64,000 bases of DNA. Origin: Rossellomorea aquimaris. Its GTDB lineage: Bacteria > Bacillota > Bacilli > Bacillales > Fictibacillaceae. Location: the NCBI GenBank assembly GCA_020524245.1, contig JAIVLN010000001.1:62001-126000 (forward strand), written 5' to 3'. The notes below the pieces were generated by a model, which saw only the letters and a program-made list of their open reading frames with translations, searched no databases and was not told where the DNA came from. The position numbers and the translations under genes were made by a program. Positions 35,535 to 44,161 of this stretch are shown in pieces (positions within the stretch are counted from its first letter, which is position 1; every line of letters starts with the position of its first letter).

Positions 35535-35887
35535 AAAACATCATTTACTCTTATTAATGTATAAAAAAGAAGACAACATAATTGAAATACCCAATCCTAA
35601 ATATACTATTGAAAGTGAATTAGGAAAGATAAAATTGTTATTTTTTGTTTCCTCAACAAGTAAGTAACAACCTACTAGAAAAAGTGCCACTCCTAAACTT
35701 AAATTTATTTTTCCAAAAATCGATAGATTGCTCATTATTTTTTCACCTCATTTAACACTTGGGAATATTGTGGGCTTATTCCAGAAGACTGACCACTTTT
35801 CTAATACCAATTATTTCAAATTTTTCAATCTAACTCAATCATAATTTCAGAAAAAGAGGCTTATCCTTATTGCGGATAAGCCCCCTT
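35518..35887 (-). repeat. Duplicated 370-bp cassette, copy 2
   Basis: Second identical copy of 32939-33308, 2579 bp away in the same orientation, again bounded exactly by GCCCCC motifs of two repeats. The left neighbour stem differs (ATATCC type here, GTTAATCC type at copy 1). Confidence 0.93.
35541..35735 (-). CDS. Small two-helix membrane protein (cassette copy 2)
   Basis: 64 residues, identical to the product at 32962, including its upstream GAGGTG site. Confidence 0.75.
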   Translation of the reverse strand: MSNLSIFGKINLSLGVALFLVGCYLLVEETKNNNFIFPNSLSIVYLGLGISIMLSSFLYINKSK

Positions 35888-35899
35888 TTCTTTAAGATT
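35787..35899 (+). repeat. Cassette-associated repeat (long form)
   Basis: Same sequence as 33208-33308 up to GCCCCCTT, then diverging into TTCTTTAAG. Confidence 0.9.
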
Positions 35900-36001
35900 T
35901 TATGATTTATTCTTTAATTTCTTAATTAGTAGGTATGCAGCAAATGCAACACAAACGATTATTAAAATCCCAACTAACAAATAAGTTCCAGGTCCTATCA
36001 T
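35900..36001 (-). CDS. 33-residue membrane microprotein
   Basis: MIGPGTYLLVGILIIVCVAF... one transmembrane helix with a basic tail (KKLKNKS). A strong GGAGGG site precedes the ATG at 36001. It fills a complete repeat-to-repeat unit by itself, which supports it being a real gene. Confidence 0.66.
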   Translation of the reverse strand: MIGPGTYLLVGILIIVCVAFAAYLLIKKLKNKS

Positions 36002-36058
36002 ATTGTTCCCTCCAAATACACTTGTTATCTGTACTTAAATTGCACGTTCCTCCTGAAA

Positions 36059-36168
36059 ACTGCCCTCTAGCTTAATACCAATTATTTCAAATTATTAGAT
36101 CTAACTCAATCATTAATTTCATAAAAAAAGACATATCCCTTAATTCGGATATGTCCCCGTTTATGCAA
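36059..36168 (+). repeat. Cassette-associated repeat (long form)
   Basis: ACTGCCCTCTAGCTTAATACC, CAATTATTTCAAAT, CTAACTCAATCATTAA, stem GACATATCC/GGATATGTC, then CCCGTTTATGCAATG. Confidence 0.88.
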
Positions 36169-36200
36169 TGTCAAATGAAATCCTATTTGCTAATTTAGTG

Positions 36201-36632
36201 TTAAGTAAGAACCTTACCATATCCGATACTTTTAGCCTCAAAACCTATGCTTAAATAAAATTGGTGTGCATCCTTTCTCTCTTTACGATTTCCACTATTT
36301 AAAGCTATTGCAATAAAGCCTTGATCTCTTGCCCAACTTTCGATTTCTTGCATCAACTTTTTCCCTATGCCTTTTCTTCTGTACTTTGAATCAACAACAA
36401 AAGCTACAATTCGAACATATGAACCATCGTGTTCGTAAAACAAATCAGTACACAACCCCGCCATCCCAACAATTTGATCCTCAAACTCTGCAATTAATGT
36501 ATGATAGCATGGATTCGTAAAAATCTTTTCAAACCTCTGTTTAAACTGTTCTAATGCGGTTGGATAACCAAGTTGTTCCATTAAAGAGACCATTTGTGGA
36601 ACATCATTTTTTGTAGCTTCTCTAATCTTCAT
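36201..36632 (-). CDS. GNAT acetyltransferase
   Basis: 143 residues from ATG 36632 after GGAGG. DSKYRRKGIGKKLMQEIESW is the acetyl-CoA loop and HQFYLSIGFEAKS the C-terminal motif. Substrate unknown. Confidence 0.87.
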   Translation of the reverse strand: MKIREATKNDVPQMVSLMEQLGYPTALEQFKQRFEKIFTNPCYHTLIAEFEDQIVGMAGLCTDLFYEHDGSYVRIVAFVVDSKYRRKGIGKKLMQEIESWARDQGFIAIALNSGNRKERKDAHQFYLSIGFEAKSIGYGKVLT

Positions 36633-36687
36633 CCATACCTCCACTAATTTATTCAATGCTATTTACCCTCTTTAGGAATAGCCCACT

Positions 36688-37629
36688 TTACTTGAATAAA
36701 CTCATTTCTTCATTCGTTGTCCTGTTAATTTCTCCGATTTTAAAATCTATTATCTCTCGTATTCTTTCTTCAGATGTGTATCCTTGAATATACTTTTCAA
36801 TCTCCCAGGCTAACATCATTGTCGTATGATCTATGTATAAATAGTTAAAATCACTGTTATAATCCTCATTGTTGACATAGATTTTTTCGTTATGTAAATA
36901 ACTCCTATAAGATTTTTCAACATATTGAATCAATTCAATATCATATAGATCTTGCAACAATATTGTGATATCTCTCAGTGGAGAGCCCATAGCAGCCCAC
37001 TCCCAATCTATAAACCAAACCTGTCCTTTATGATAAAATATGTTTTCCATATGTGGATCACCGTGTGTTATCACTAAAGGACATCGATACTTATGATTCA
37101 TTATCTCTAATTGCTCGAAAGAAAAATCAATTGTGTGCACCCACTCTGATTTAGCCCATTTTCTAGTTGAGCATAACCGTTTCAATTGATCTAAACACCA
37201 ATCTCGCCATTCAGAGTTTATTTGATGAATTGGTAATACCTCTGTTGCTGATATATAGTTTGAGCTATGTAATACAGATAACCTATGTAGGATACCTTCT
37301 AATAAATTCTTTTTGTCTTTTAACGGTAACTGGTTAAAAGTCTCTTTTATAGGTGATTTAAGATCTTCCATAAGAATAGCTTGTGGAGAAGAATCCCATA
37401 CTTTCACCAGTTTACTAAAAGGCTTGATGTAGTCTGCTAAATTCGTATAGATATCAATTTCATTATTTCGATCAGCCGCAAATTCTTTATATATATAATT
37501 GGCCGTTTGATTATTCACTTCATCTAAGACATCAATTCTATATATGTTTCCTGAGTGAGCTCCATCAATAACCTCTTCATTAAGTAATTTCAAGCTTCTC
37601 TCTTTCAATCTTTTTTCAAAGTGTGTCAA
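36688..37629 (-). CDS. APH-family phosphotransferase
   Basis: 313 residues, TTG start. Intact catalytic motif THGDPHMEN (HGD at 189-191, N196) and metal motif IDWEWA (D208). Kinase fold of the aminoglycoside/choline kinase group; N-terminal lobe with YIYKEF (likely ATP-binding Lys48). Full length. The stop lies near a decayed repeat (AGGAATAGCCCACTTTACTTG, about 36674-36694). Confidence 0.86.
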   Translation of the reverse strand: MTHFEKRLKERSLKLLNEEVIDGAHSGNIYRIDVLDEVNNQTANYIYKEFAADRNNEIDIYTNLADYIKPFSKLVKVWDSSPQAILMEDLKSPIKETFNQLPLKDKKNLLEGILHRLSVLHSSNYISATEVLPIHQINSEWRDWCLDQLKRLCSTRKWAKSEWVHTIDFSFEQLEIMNHKYRCPLVITHGDPHMENIFYHKGQVWFIDWEWAAMGSPLRDITILLQDLYDIELIQYVEKSYRSYLHNEKIYVNNEDYNSDFNYLYIDHTTMMLAWEIEKYIQGYTSEERIREIIDFKIGEINRTTNEEMSLFK

Positions 37630-37654
37630 TAAACATTCCCCTTTGTTAAAAACC

Positions 37655-37767
37655 TTACATAGATCTCTATACCAATTATTTCAAATTATCAGATCAAACT
37701 CAAACACTAATTTCATAACAAAAAGATATATCCTTACTTCAGATATGCCCCCTTATACGGAATAAAG
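37655..37767 (+). repeat. Cassette-associated repeat (long form)
   Basis: Left ATACCAATTATTTCAAAT, CAAACTCAAACACTAATT, stem ATATCC/AGATAT, GCCCCCTTATACGGAATAAAG. Confidence 0.86.
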
Positions 37768-37814
37768 ATTAATATTCAGATCCATACAAGCTACTTGTCA
37801 AATATGTAATATTT

Positions 37815-38336
37815 CTACTTTTTATATCCATAAATAATCATTACTTTATCCCCGTCTGACCTTACACCATAAACATCAGGATTATTATCTTTTCCGACGA
37901 CCTTATACCAAATGAACCCATCTTTATATTCTTTTTTTTCTGCAGTTTCTTTTCCGACTTTTAATGTTTGTATGTCTGTGTGATTTTCTATGTAACCTAG
38001 ATAAAGAAAGTTTCCTTGATTTAGAGGGAAGACCATCCAATTTTCGTTTGTCATCTCAATATGAGAGATTCTAACCCAGCTAAAATCTTTTTCGTATTGC
38101 TCAAATAAACCTGCATTTAGTTTTCTTGGAAAATGTATTGAATCTGACTCAGTATAATATAGTGCAACCTTATTGTTATCTATATTAAGTAATTTAACCA
38201 GCTCTGCACTTTGATGCTGGGAAACAATTGTATCCTCAAAATATGCATCAAATGTTTGAGGTTTCGAATTCTGATAGATTAACACTAGACAAATAATAAC
38301 AATTGTAATAAGAAATATTTTTTTCACGACTATCAT
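37815..38336 (-). CDS. Signal-anchored hypothetical protein
   Basis: 173 residues from ATG 38336 (AAAGGG site). Hydrophobic anchor VKKIFLITIVIICLVLIY, then an extracytoplasmic domain with VALYYTESD and FPLNQGNFLYLGYIEN. Similar in plan to the product at 26857. Function unknown. Confidence 0.7.
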   Translation of the reverse strand: MIVVKKIFLITIVIICLVLIYQNSKPQTFDAYFEDTIVSQHQSAELVKLLNIDNNKVALYYTESDSIHFPRKLNAGLFEQYEKDFSWVRISHIEMTNENWMVFPLNQGNFLYLGYIENHTDIQTLKVGKETAEKKEYKDGFIWYKVVGKDNNPDVYGVRSDGDKVMIIYGYKK

Positions 38337-38370
38337 TACCATCCCTTTATGCTTAAAACCAAGTAAAAAA

Positions 38371-38446
38371 TCTCCCCCAATTATTATGTATTAAACAAAT
38401 TGAGACGTAATCCTTCCTGGATTATCGCCCCCTTTTCTGGAGTATA
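38371..38446 (+). repeat. Cassette-associated repeat (short form)
   Basis: TCTCCCCCAATTATTATGTA left half; GACGTAATCC / GGATTATCGCCCCC stem; tail TTTTCTGGAGTA. Confidence 0.84.
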
Positions 38447-38480
38447 GAACAAACTATATTACTGGTATTTATGTACTCAA

Positions 38481-39008
38481 TCATAAGATTTCTTTTAATA
38501 TGTTATCTATAAACTTACTTTTTTCAGTTGTATATGAAGCTCTATCTTTTGAGTTTTTTGCCAATCTCTTTTTTAGCTCCTCATAGGCGTAGGCTGCTTC
38601 TGGATTTTGGCGAAGGTAATTACGAAAAGCTAAGTGTCTCATAAGTTCTTTACTATACTTTGGACATACATATAAGTGATGATCCATCCGAATTGAAGCA
38701 CTTACATCCTTCGGGACATGATTATTTTCTCTTCCAAAAGCTTCTCTACCCTCAATTCCCAGGTTACCTTCGTGATAATAGCCTAGATTTCTAAGTTTTG
38801 TACTAACGAGTGGAAATAAGTTCATATCTGATATTACAACATCAATATCTAAAATTGGTTTTGCACTTAACCCTTTTACTGAGGTACTCCCTATATGCTC
38901 TATGGATAACACCAAGGATTGCAAGTGAGATTCAATAACATGTTTTATTTTGTTAAATTCATCCGCCCATGAAGGATCATGGTCACTTAGAGTAATTCCA
39001 TTGTTCAT
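38481..39008 (-). CDS. GrpB family (nucleotidyltransferase-fold) protein
   Basis: 175 residues. SIEHIGSTSVKGLSAKPILD followed by IDVVIS is the GS/DxD nucleotidyltransferase core; VCPKYSKELMRHLAFRNYL and the Y-A-Y-E-ELK helix complete the GrpB pattern. GAGGTGAG precedes the ATG. The family is sometimes fused to dephospho-CoA kinase; its role is unclear. Confidence 0.9.
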   Translation of the reverse strand: MNNGITLSDHDPSWADEFNKIKHVIESHLQSLVLSIEHIGSTSVKGLSAKPILDIDVVISDMNLFPLVSTKLRNLGYYHEGNLGIEGREAFGRENNHVPKDVSASIRMDHHLYVCPKYSKELMRHLAFRNYLRQNPEAAYAYEELKKRLAKNSKDRASYTTEKSKFIDNILKEIL

Positions 39009-39081
39009 GTATAAAACTCACCTCTTGAGTTGTTTACTTTTCTACAAAAGACCTCTTAATTTAAATAGGACTCTCAATATT

Positions 39082-39543
39082 TCAAAAAGGAATATATTCC
39101 ATAGGTTCTTTACAATGAACGTAATTATTTTTCTTATAGTAATCAATAGAATCATCACTTGGCCATACAATAATAAATTCAAAATTGTTTTCCTTAATCC
39201 AATTATTTATTGCAGTGAGTAGATTACTTCCAATATCTTTACTTCGATATTCTGGAACTGTATAAACGTTTGTCATATATGCAAATGGATATGTTATTCT
39301 ACCAGGTCTCGGGACCTTTCGTATTAATTCTATGTATATATGTGATAATACTTTTCCGTTTTCCTCGGCTACCCAAATAAACCATTGATCACTATTAATT
39401 GCACTTTCTAAAAAAGATCCGCATTCCATTTCAAAATCATCAAATGATTCATTCTTTTTACTTTCATCATATTCAATTGTAAAGTCCCACCTCATTCTTA
39501 TTAATTGTGGGATGTCTTTTATTTCAGCAAGTCTTATATTCAC
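39082..39543 (-). CDS. GNAT acetyltransferase
   Basis: 153 residues, GTG start. YTVPEYRSKDIGSNLLTAIN is the acetyl-CoA loop (with D in place of the usual G) and SIDYYKKNNYV the C-terminal motif. Downstream of GrpB in the same direction without an obvious repeat between them. Confidence 0.82.
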   Translation of the reverse strand: MNIRLAEIKDIPQLIRMRWDFTIEYDESKKNESFDDFEMECGSFLESAINSDQWFIWVAEENGKVLSHIYIELIRKVPRPGRITYPFAYMTNVYTVPEYRSKDIGSNLLTAINNWIKENNFEFIIVWPSDDSIDYYKKNNYVHCKEPMEYIPF

Positions 39544-39571
39544 CTTTACTCCCTCTCCTAATCATTATTTT

Positions 39572-39645
39572 CCTCACTAATAAATAGGTATTAAACAAAA
39601 AGAGCGTCAATTCTTTATTAGGTCAACGCCCCCTTTAATTGAATA
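39572..39645 (+). repeat. Cassette-associated repeat (short form)
   Basis: Left half ACTAATAAATAGGTATTAAAC; GAGCGTCAATT / AGGTCAACGCCCCC stem; tail TTTAATTGAATA runs directly into the stop codon of the next gene. Confidence 0.86.
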
Positions 39646-40077
39646 CTATGGTTTTCCGATTACAGGAAACCAAGCTAAGATTTCTTCTAACTCTCTGATC
39701 AAACCTTCTAAAAACGATTGGTCTGATTCGAATTCAAAGTTAAGAACTGCACCGTTTCCTGCAGGGTAGCAAGTTTCTCCTGTCCATATAATCTTGCCTA
39801 ACCGATCCATTCCCCCTTCAAAATGAATATAGGCATCTAGATTCTTCAAAATTGCTTTTCCCTTCATGTGTTTTCTCATATTTTTTAATTCATTAAGAAA
39901 ATCCAATAATTCATCAGTTCTTAATGTTGCATCAAATCGTACAGAGTAACCCGGGATCTCAACTTTAATTGTGGAGTTAATCCAATTACCATCCCAATAA
40001 TCTGTTGAGTCAGGATAACTTCTATTTATTACTTTAATTATTATGATTGTTTCATTTCCCAATAGTTGAAACTTCAT
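39646..40077 (-). CDS. WapI-like immunity protein
   Basis: 143 residues from ATG 40077 (GAGGTGA). The pattern YWDGNWINSTIKVEIPGY, FDATLRTDELLDFLNELKNM, and the C-terminal SDQSFLEGLIRELEEIL matches WapI-type immunity proteins, which neutralise the C-terminal nuclease toxin of WapA. No cognate toxin is visible, so it would be an orphan. Confidence 0.7.
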   Translation of the reverse strand: MKFQLLGNETIIIIKVINRSYPDSTDYWDGNWINSTIKVEIPGYSVRFDATLRTDELLDFLNELKNMRKHMKGKAILKNLDAYIHFEGGMDRLGKIIWTGETCYPAGNGAVLNFEFESDQSFLEGLIRELEEILAWFPVIGKP

Positions 40078-40128
40078 ATAATTCACCTCTAATCCTAGAT
40101 AAGCATCCATCCCTCACCTAATAACTAG

Positions 40129-40392
40129 TTAGAGTGGTTTCCAATTAGAGTCTCTTATATCTTGTTTATTTGGTTTTCTTACAAACTCAATACATCGCTT
40201 GTTAGAAGCACCAAATGCAAGATAATTTTTTTGTGCTTGCCTCAACGAATGGGAATTTGCACCGCCCTCAAAATTAACATCGGTATACTGCGCTTCATCA
40301 TCTTCCCAAAAACAAATATCACATATATCGTGTGTTCCTGGCGGAATGTCATCTAAAGTTTTATAACCACAACAGGGACAAGTATACTTCAT
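40129..40392 (-). CDS. CPCC family cysteine-rich protein
   Basis: 87 residues. YTCPCCGYKTL (C5, C7, C8) and HDICDICFWEDDE (C24, C27) match the CPCC family, predicted zinc-binding. Often found among immunity genes and cassettes. 51 bp upstream of the WapI-like gene in the same direction. Confidence 0.85.
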   Translation of the reverse strand: MKYTCPCCGYKTLDDIPPGTHDICDICFWEDDEAQYTDVNFEGGANSHSLRQAQKNYLAFGASNKRCIEFVRKPNKQDIRDSNWKPL

Positions 40393-40429
40393 TTAGGCAC
40401 CCTTAATCATTTTTATTGTTATTTATTAT

Positions 40430-40488
40430 AGGCTAATACCGTGAAAATATTGACTACCTTATGCAGCTAGCGCCCCTGATAATTGAAG
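40430..40488 (+). repeat. Cassette-associated repeat (degenerate)
   Basis: GGCTAATACCGTG left remnant and GCAGCTAGCGCCCCTGATAATTGAAG right remnant; the stem is poorly conserved. Confidence 0.55.
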
Positions 40489-40523
40489 TTCCGCCTTAAA
40501 TTTGAATAGTTTTTGAAACAAAA

Positions 40524-41378
40524 TCATTTGTCTTTTTCAAAACCAAGATGAACAGAATCCGCAATCCTTTCATAGCCAATTTCTCTATAAATCTTATTCG
40601 ATGTTGGATTCATCATATCTGTGTACAGGACGCAAAAGTCGAAGTCTTTTAGTAGTTCTCTTGAAACCGCCGTAACAAGCGTCCGGGCATATCCTTTGTT
40701 ACGCTCTTCCTGTGGTGTAAAAACCATAGAAACGGTTACACCGTTCTTGGTTGGACGTGACTTCTTCGTCATAGATACAATCTTTCCTTTATCCTCCCAA
40801 AGAAAAACCTCGCGTTCCTTTAGAAACCTTGCAACACGTTTGTTAACGTTATCGATTGGTGAAATCGGCAATCCAGTATCATTTTCGAATAAATTGAACC
40901 ACTTCTCGATAAGTGAAGAATCAAGTTCTTCAGCATAGCGCCAGGTACCGGGACTATGTTCAAGCGTTTCATTTACCTTGTTTAATCGATACACTCCCTG
41001 ATCCATAAGTAGTTGATGAGTCATACCGGTTTTAAGTTCCCACTTCTTTGCGATTTTGTATGCCCACGGTTTCAAACTGATAATAGAACCAAAGTTAATT
41101 TTAAGTTCGACCATATTTTTTATGAATACATCCATTACTTCTTCCATACGGTTTTCTTCGACAAAAATAAGATTTAAAGGATGCGGTGGTGTCATTTGGA
41201 AAAGGGCTAATACTTTTCCATCCTCCTCAATTGTTGCCATAAATGGATTCTCATAATTACCAGCTTTAATCGCTTGCAGTACACCAAAAAAAAGACTAAA
41301 AACATCTTCGTTTTCCAATAAAATCGGCTCTATCTTTCTCTCAAATTCTTGAGCATTATCATAAACTATAAATTTCAT
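40524..41378 (-). CDS. GNAT acetyltransferase (large, two-domain)
   Basis: 284 residues from ATG 41378. C-terminal GNAT: VSMVFTPQEERNKGYARTLV, then SNKIYREIGYERI. The N-terminal half (MATIEEDGKVLALFQMTPPH) is a second GNAT-like fold. GAGGT precedes the start. Confidence 0.86.
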   Translation of the reverse strand: MKFIVYDNAQEFERKIEPILLENEDVFSLFFGVLQAIKAGNYENPFMATIEEDGKVLALFQMTPPHPLNLIFVEENRMEEVMDVFIKNMVELKINFGSIISLKPWAYKIAKKWELKTGMTHQLLMDQGVYRLNKVNETLEHSPGTWRYAEELDSSLIEKWFNLFENDTGLPISPIDNVNKRVARFLKEREVFLWEDKGKIVSMTKKSRPTKNGVTVSMVFTPQEERNKGYARTLVTAVSRELLKDFDFCVLYTDMMNPTSNKIYREIGYERIADSVHLGFEKDK

Positions 41379-41448
41379 TTTCAATACCTCATTCCTGATT
41401 AAAATGGAGCTCCGACTTAGAAGTAATTCAAAAGGGGGGGAATTTTAT

Positions 41449-41727
41449 TCAAGGTTGTTGGAAACCATACATCGCTACAAATACTAAAAAGGCAGATAAT
41501 GAAACACCTATTACGTTCAGCAGAACAAGACTACCTTTGACTCTACCTTTAATACCAATCAAAGCAAATATGAATCCCAAAACACCTAGAATCAAAGGTA
41601 AAAAGATGCTTACATTTAGTACGGCAATATAAAATTCATTACCCCACTTTGTTAGACCAACTGCAAGTGGAAAAACAGCCATTATAAAGAAAACTCCAGA
41701 TAAAATGGAATAATACTTTTTTGTCAT
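41449..41727 (-). CDS. Small membrane protein, three helices
   Basis: 92 residues; helices at about 7-25, 33-58 and 66-88. GGAGGG precedes the ATG. Function unknown. Confidence 0.68.
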   Translation of the reverse strand: MTKKYYSILSGVFFIMAVFPLAVGLTKWGNEFYIAVLNVSIFLPLILGVLGFIFALIGIKGRVKGSLVLLNVIGVSLSAFLVFVAMYGFQQP

Positions 41728-41762
41728 TTCAAATCTCCCTCCTAAAGTCCATGCTCCATTAA

Positions 41763-41875
41763 ACTGCCCGGTTACTTAATACCAATTATTTCAAATCACC
41801 CGAACTAACTCAATCATAAATTTACTAAAAAGAGGCTTATCCGTATTACAGATAAGCCCCCTTTAGCAGAACAAT
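41763..41875 (+). repeat. Cassette-associated repeat (long form)
   Basis: ACTGCCCGGTTACTTAATACC, CAATTATTTCAAAT, CTAACTCAATCATAAAT, stem GGCTTATCC/AGATAAGCC, GCCCCCTTTAGCAGAACAAT. Last long-form copy; genes to the right switch strand. Confidence 0.9.
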
Positions 41876-41980
41876 AGGCACACTCTAATATTCTAGAATT
41901 AAACGCCTATCTACAGTAATAATGAATATTTTTTAGGACAGCACAAAGAATATAAGGCAAAAGATTAAGGAGAATTTTAT

Positions 41981-42484
41981 ATGACTAACAAATTGCTGTT
42001 CACCTTCTTAGTATTTTGTTTGGGTCTATCTTTAGAACCTAATTTTACAAATGCCGCTGAAAATCCTGAACAAAGCATAAGAAAATCCTTAGAGCAAGAT
42101 GGGTATGTTCCACTAAACGAAGCAGTAACAAACTTTGAAAAACTAACGGGCAATAAAGTGAAATTACCTCAAATACCATTTAAAGCAAATATGAAATTTG
42201 GTGTTTTGAACAACAATTTAAAATTAAAATGGATTAATACAAACACCAATAAAAACCAGGATTTTGTATTATTCGTAAAACGGAAAACCAGTGAAGACTT
42301 TTATTATTTGAATGAGAAAGATAAGGAAATTAAATTACCGAATGGCAATACTGCTTATTTTAGTGAGGAACGCTATTTTAAGATGGTCTTTGAAGATGCA
42401 GGACTAGAATATTGTTATATATTTGATAAAGATAATGGTTTAACCAATAAAGAATTTATTCAACTCGCCACAACTTTTAAATAA
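41981..42484 (+). CDS. Secreted hypothetical protein (family A, paralogue of 44162)
   Basis: 167 residues. Cleavable signal peptide (LLFTFLVFCLGLSLEPNFTNAAEN). The mature part begins GYVPLNEAVTNFEKLTG then VKLPQIPFKANMKFGVL, a pattern shared with the protein at 44162 (GYKPMKDALNDFENHYN, LSLPLRVPP, YFGRL). It loosely recalls the DUF4367 domains of anti-sigma proteins. First plus-strand gene after a long minus-strand run. Confidence 0.72.
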   Translation: MTNKLLFTFLVFCLGLSLEPNFTNAAENPEQSIRKSLEQDGYVPLNEAVTNFEKLTGNKVKLPQIPFKANMKFGVLNNNLKLKWINTNTNKNQDFVLFVKRKTSEDFYYLNEKDKEIKLPNGNTAYFSEERYFKMVFEDAGLEYCYIFDKDNGLTNKEFIQLATTFK

Positions 42485-42491
42485 ACATTTT

Positions 42492-42527
42492 CTAATAAAA
42501 GAGCTTAGATCTAAGCTCTTTTATTAG
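42492..42527 (+). terminator. Terminator, perfect 36-bp palindrome
   Basis: CTAATAAAAGAGCTTAGA followed by its exact inverse complement; an uninterrupted 18-bp stem 7 bp after the stop codon. Confidence 0.85.
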
Positions 42528-42992
42528 ATTTTATAGTCGTGGAACTTATTACTATAAAGCTTTAATTCGAAAACTCTTTTTTAGTTTTCCTTTTCAAAAA
42601 GAAGCCATTCCATTTTTCTTGTTGGAAAAACCCTATAGAGCCTGTAAAATCTCTAACAAATTTCGTTCTTCTACTGTTATAACTACTTAAAAATCCTCAA
42701 CTTGTTATGTGAATGCCTGTCTATCCTCTAATGTTAGTGTTCTTTTTTGAATTGCCATCCAACTGTTTATTGTACAAGACATCCTAAACTAGCAATAAAC
42801 ATAATCTCATAACTAATCCTTCCAATGTTCGGTATATAATTACATTCTTATGTACTTCAAAAAAATTATCTTGCAAAATGATTATGTATGTATAGCTCTT
42901 AATTATAACTATGTTTACTACCTGATTAATTGGACAACTTTCTAATTTATTTGCATAACATTATTATAAATGAGATGAAAAGGGGCAGATCA
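42528..42992. other. Gene-free AT-rich region
   Basis: About 465 bp. No coding sequence, repeat copy or hairpin that I can support. Confidence 0.5.
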
Positions 42993-43307
42993 ATGAAAAA
43001 AACTTTTCCCATATTGGGATTGTTATTAATTATTGTTCTTGCAGGTTTAATTGAGACTAGAAGTAATCCAGATAATAGTTTAACTCCTATTCTGTATAGT
43101 GACTCAGAAGAGGTTAATTTAGAAATTCCAGAAATAACAACTCCTACCTCATTAGAGTATTTTCTAGAAGGAACAAAAGAAGTTGATGGATACATTGTGG
43201 AGACTTACAGAGAATATGAAATTTACGAAGATGAATCTGGCAATATTATAAAGAAAGTACCGACTTCTAACTATGATTATATAAGTTACAAGAATTACAA
43301 CGATTAA
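42993..43307 (+). CDS. Small secreted or anchored protein
   Basis: 104 residues from ATG 42993 (AAGGGG site). Hydrophobic N-terminus (FPILGLLLIIVLAGLI) and an acidic, Tyr-rich remainder. Function unknown. Confidence 0.65.
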   Translation: MKKTFPILGLLLIIVLAGLIETRSNPDNSLTPILYSDSEEVNLEIPEITTPTSLEYFLEGTKEVDGYIVETYREYEIYEDESGNIIKKVPTSNYDYISYKNYND

Positions 43308-43355
43308 TTTAAACTTTTTTACTCACAATTTCAACTGACCTTATTCAACAGGAAA

Positions 43356-43436
43356 TGCTGCCCAGTTCTTTCTTACTGTATTAAACAAATTGAGGCGTAA
43401 TCCTTCTTAGATCAACGTCCCCTTTTCAGGAACAGC
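43356..43436 (+). repeat. Cassette-associated repeat (short form)
   Basis: GCTGCCCAGTTCTTTCTTAC left half; GAGGCGTAATCC / GATCAACGTCCCC stem; tail TTTTCAGGAACAG. Same direction as all others although the neighbouring genes are now on the plus strand. Confidence 0.84.
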
Positions 43437-43507
43437 TAATGCTATGTATGATTTTTAAAGGCATTGGGATGTTAAGAACATAACTAACGTTGAGGTGTGA
43501 TTGAACA

Positions 43508-43900
43508 TTGAGAAAATACATCGTAATCACTATAGCTACAGTTTTGATAATTGGTTTTACATTAACTCCTAGTGTTCAGGCAGAACACAACCCTAATGGT
43601 TACAATACAGAATTGCTCGAAGATGCCCTAATATCTACTTTGTCTCCTGTTATTCGTAATGCTGTTGGCAATTACTTTGGAAAAGTTACTAAAACAGACT
43701 GTGGTAAAGTATTGAGTATTGAAAAATTACAACCAGGATACAAAATTCGTTTAAGAGTTAGAACCTTCCAAGGACCACATAATCCTCCGCATTATTTGGT
43801 ATACTTAACTCTTGTAAAAAATGGATACAGTAATGAATGGATTGTTGAAAAGATTACCTCTAAAAAACTATCTCCAAGTAAAAAAATTAAGTGCCAATAA
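43508..43900 (+). CDS. DUF3888 domain secreted protein
   Basis: 130 residues, TTG start after GAGGTGTGA. Signal peptide ending VQA-EHNP; then ELLEDALISTLSPVIRNAV, a YFGK segment and TFQGPHNPPHYL, the DUF3888 signature. Exported, function unknown. Confidence 0.82.
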   Translation: MRKYIVITIATVLIIGFTLTPSVQAEHNPNGYNTELLEDALISTLSPVIRNAVGNYFGKVTKTDCGKVLSIEKLQPGYKIRLRVRTFQGPHNPPHYLVYLTLVKNGYSNEWIVEKITSKKLSPSKKIKCQ

Positions 43901-43964
43901 ACATAGTAATAATCTTTGATGAAGCAATAAGATCCTGCAAAACGAAAAACGTTTATTTGGATTA

Positions 43965-44010
43965 CTAGCTCTTTTACTGGTTTTTTTATTCCAGATTAGC
44001 CCCCGATTGA
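43965..44010 (+). repeat. Partial cassette repeat boundary
   Basis: ATTCCAGATTAGCCCCCGATTGATAAG: boundary motif without a good stem-loop. Confidence 0.5.
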
Positions 44011-44161
44011 TAAGTATTTGAGTTTTATTGTAAAAGCCTATACTTTTTGTATGATTGAACCATTCACATAAGTTGTATAGCTTTTAATTCCAAGTTAATA
44101 CTAAAATAATTCAAAATCCGGAATAACATCTTGAAAATATTCTATAAGGCGAGGATTGTTT

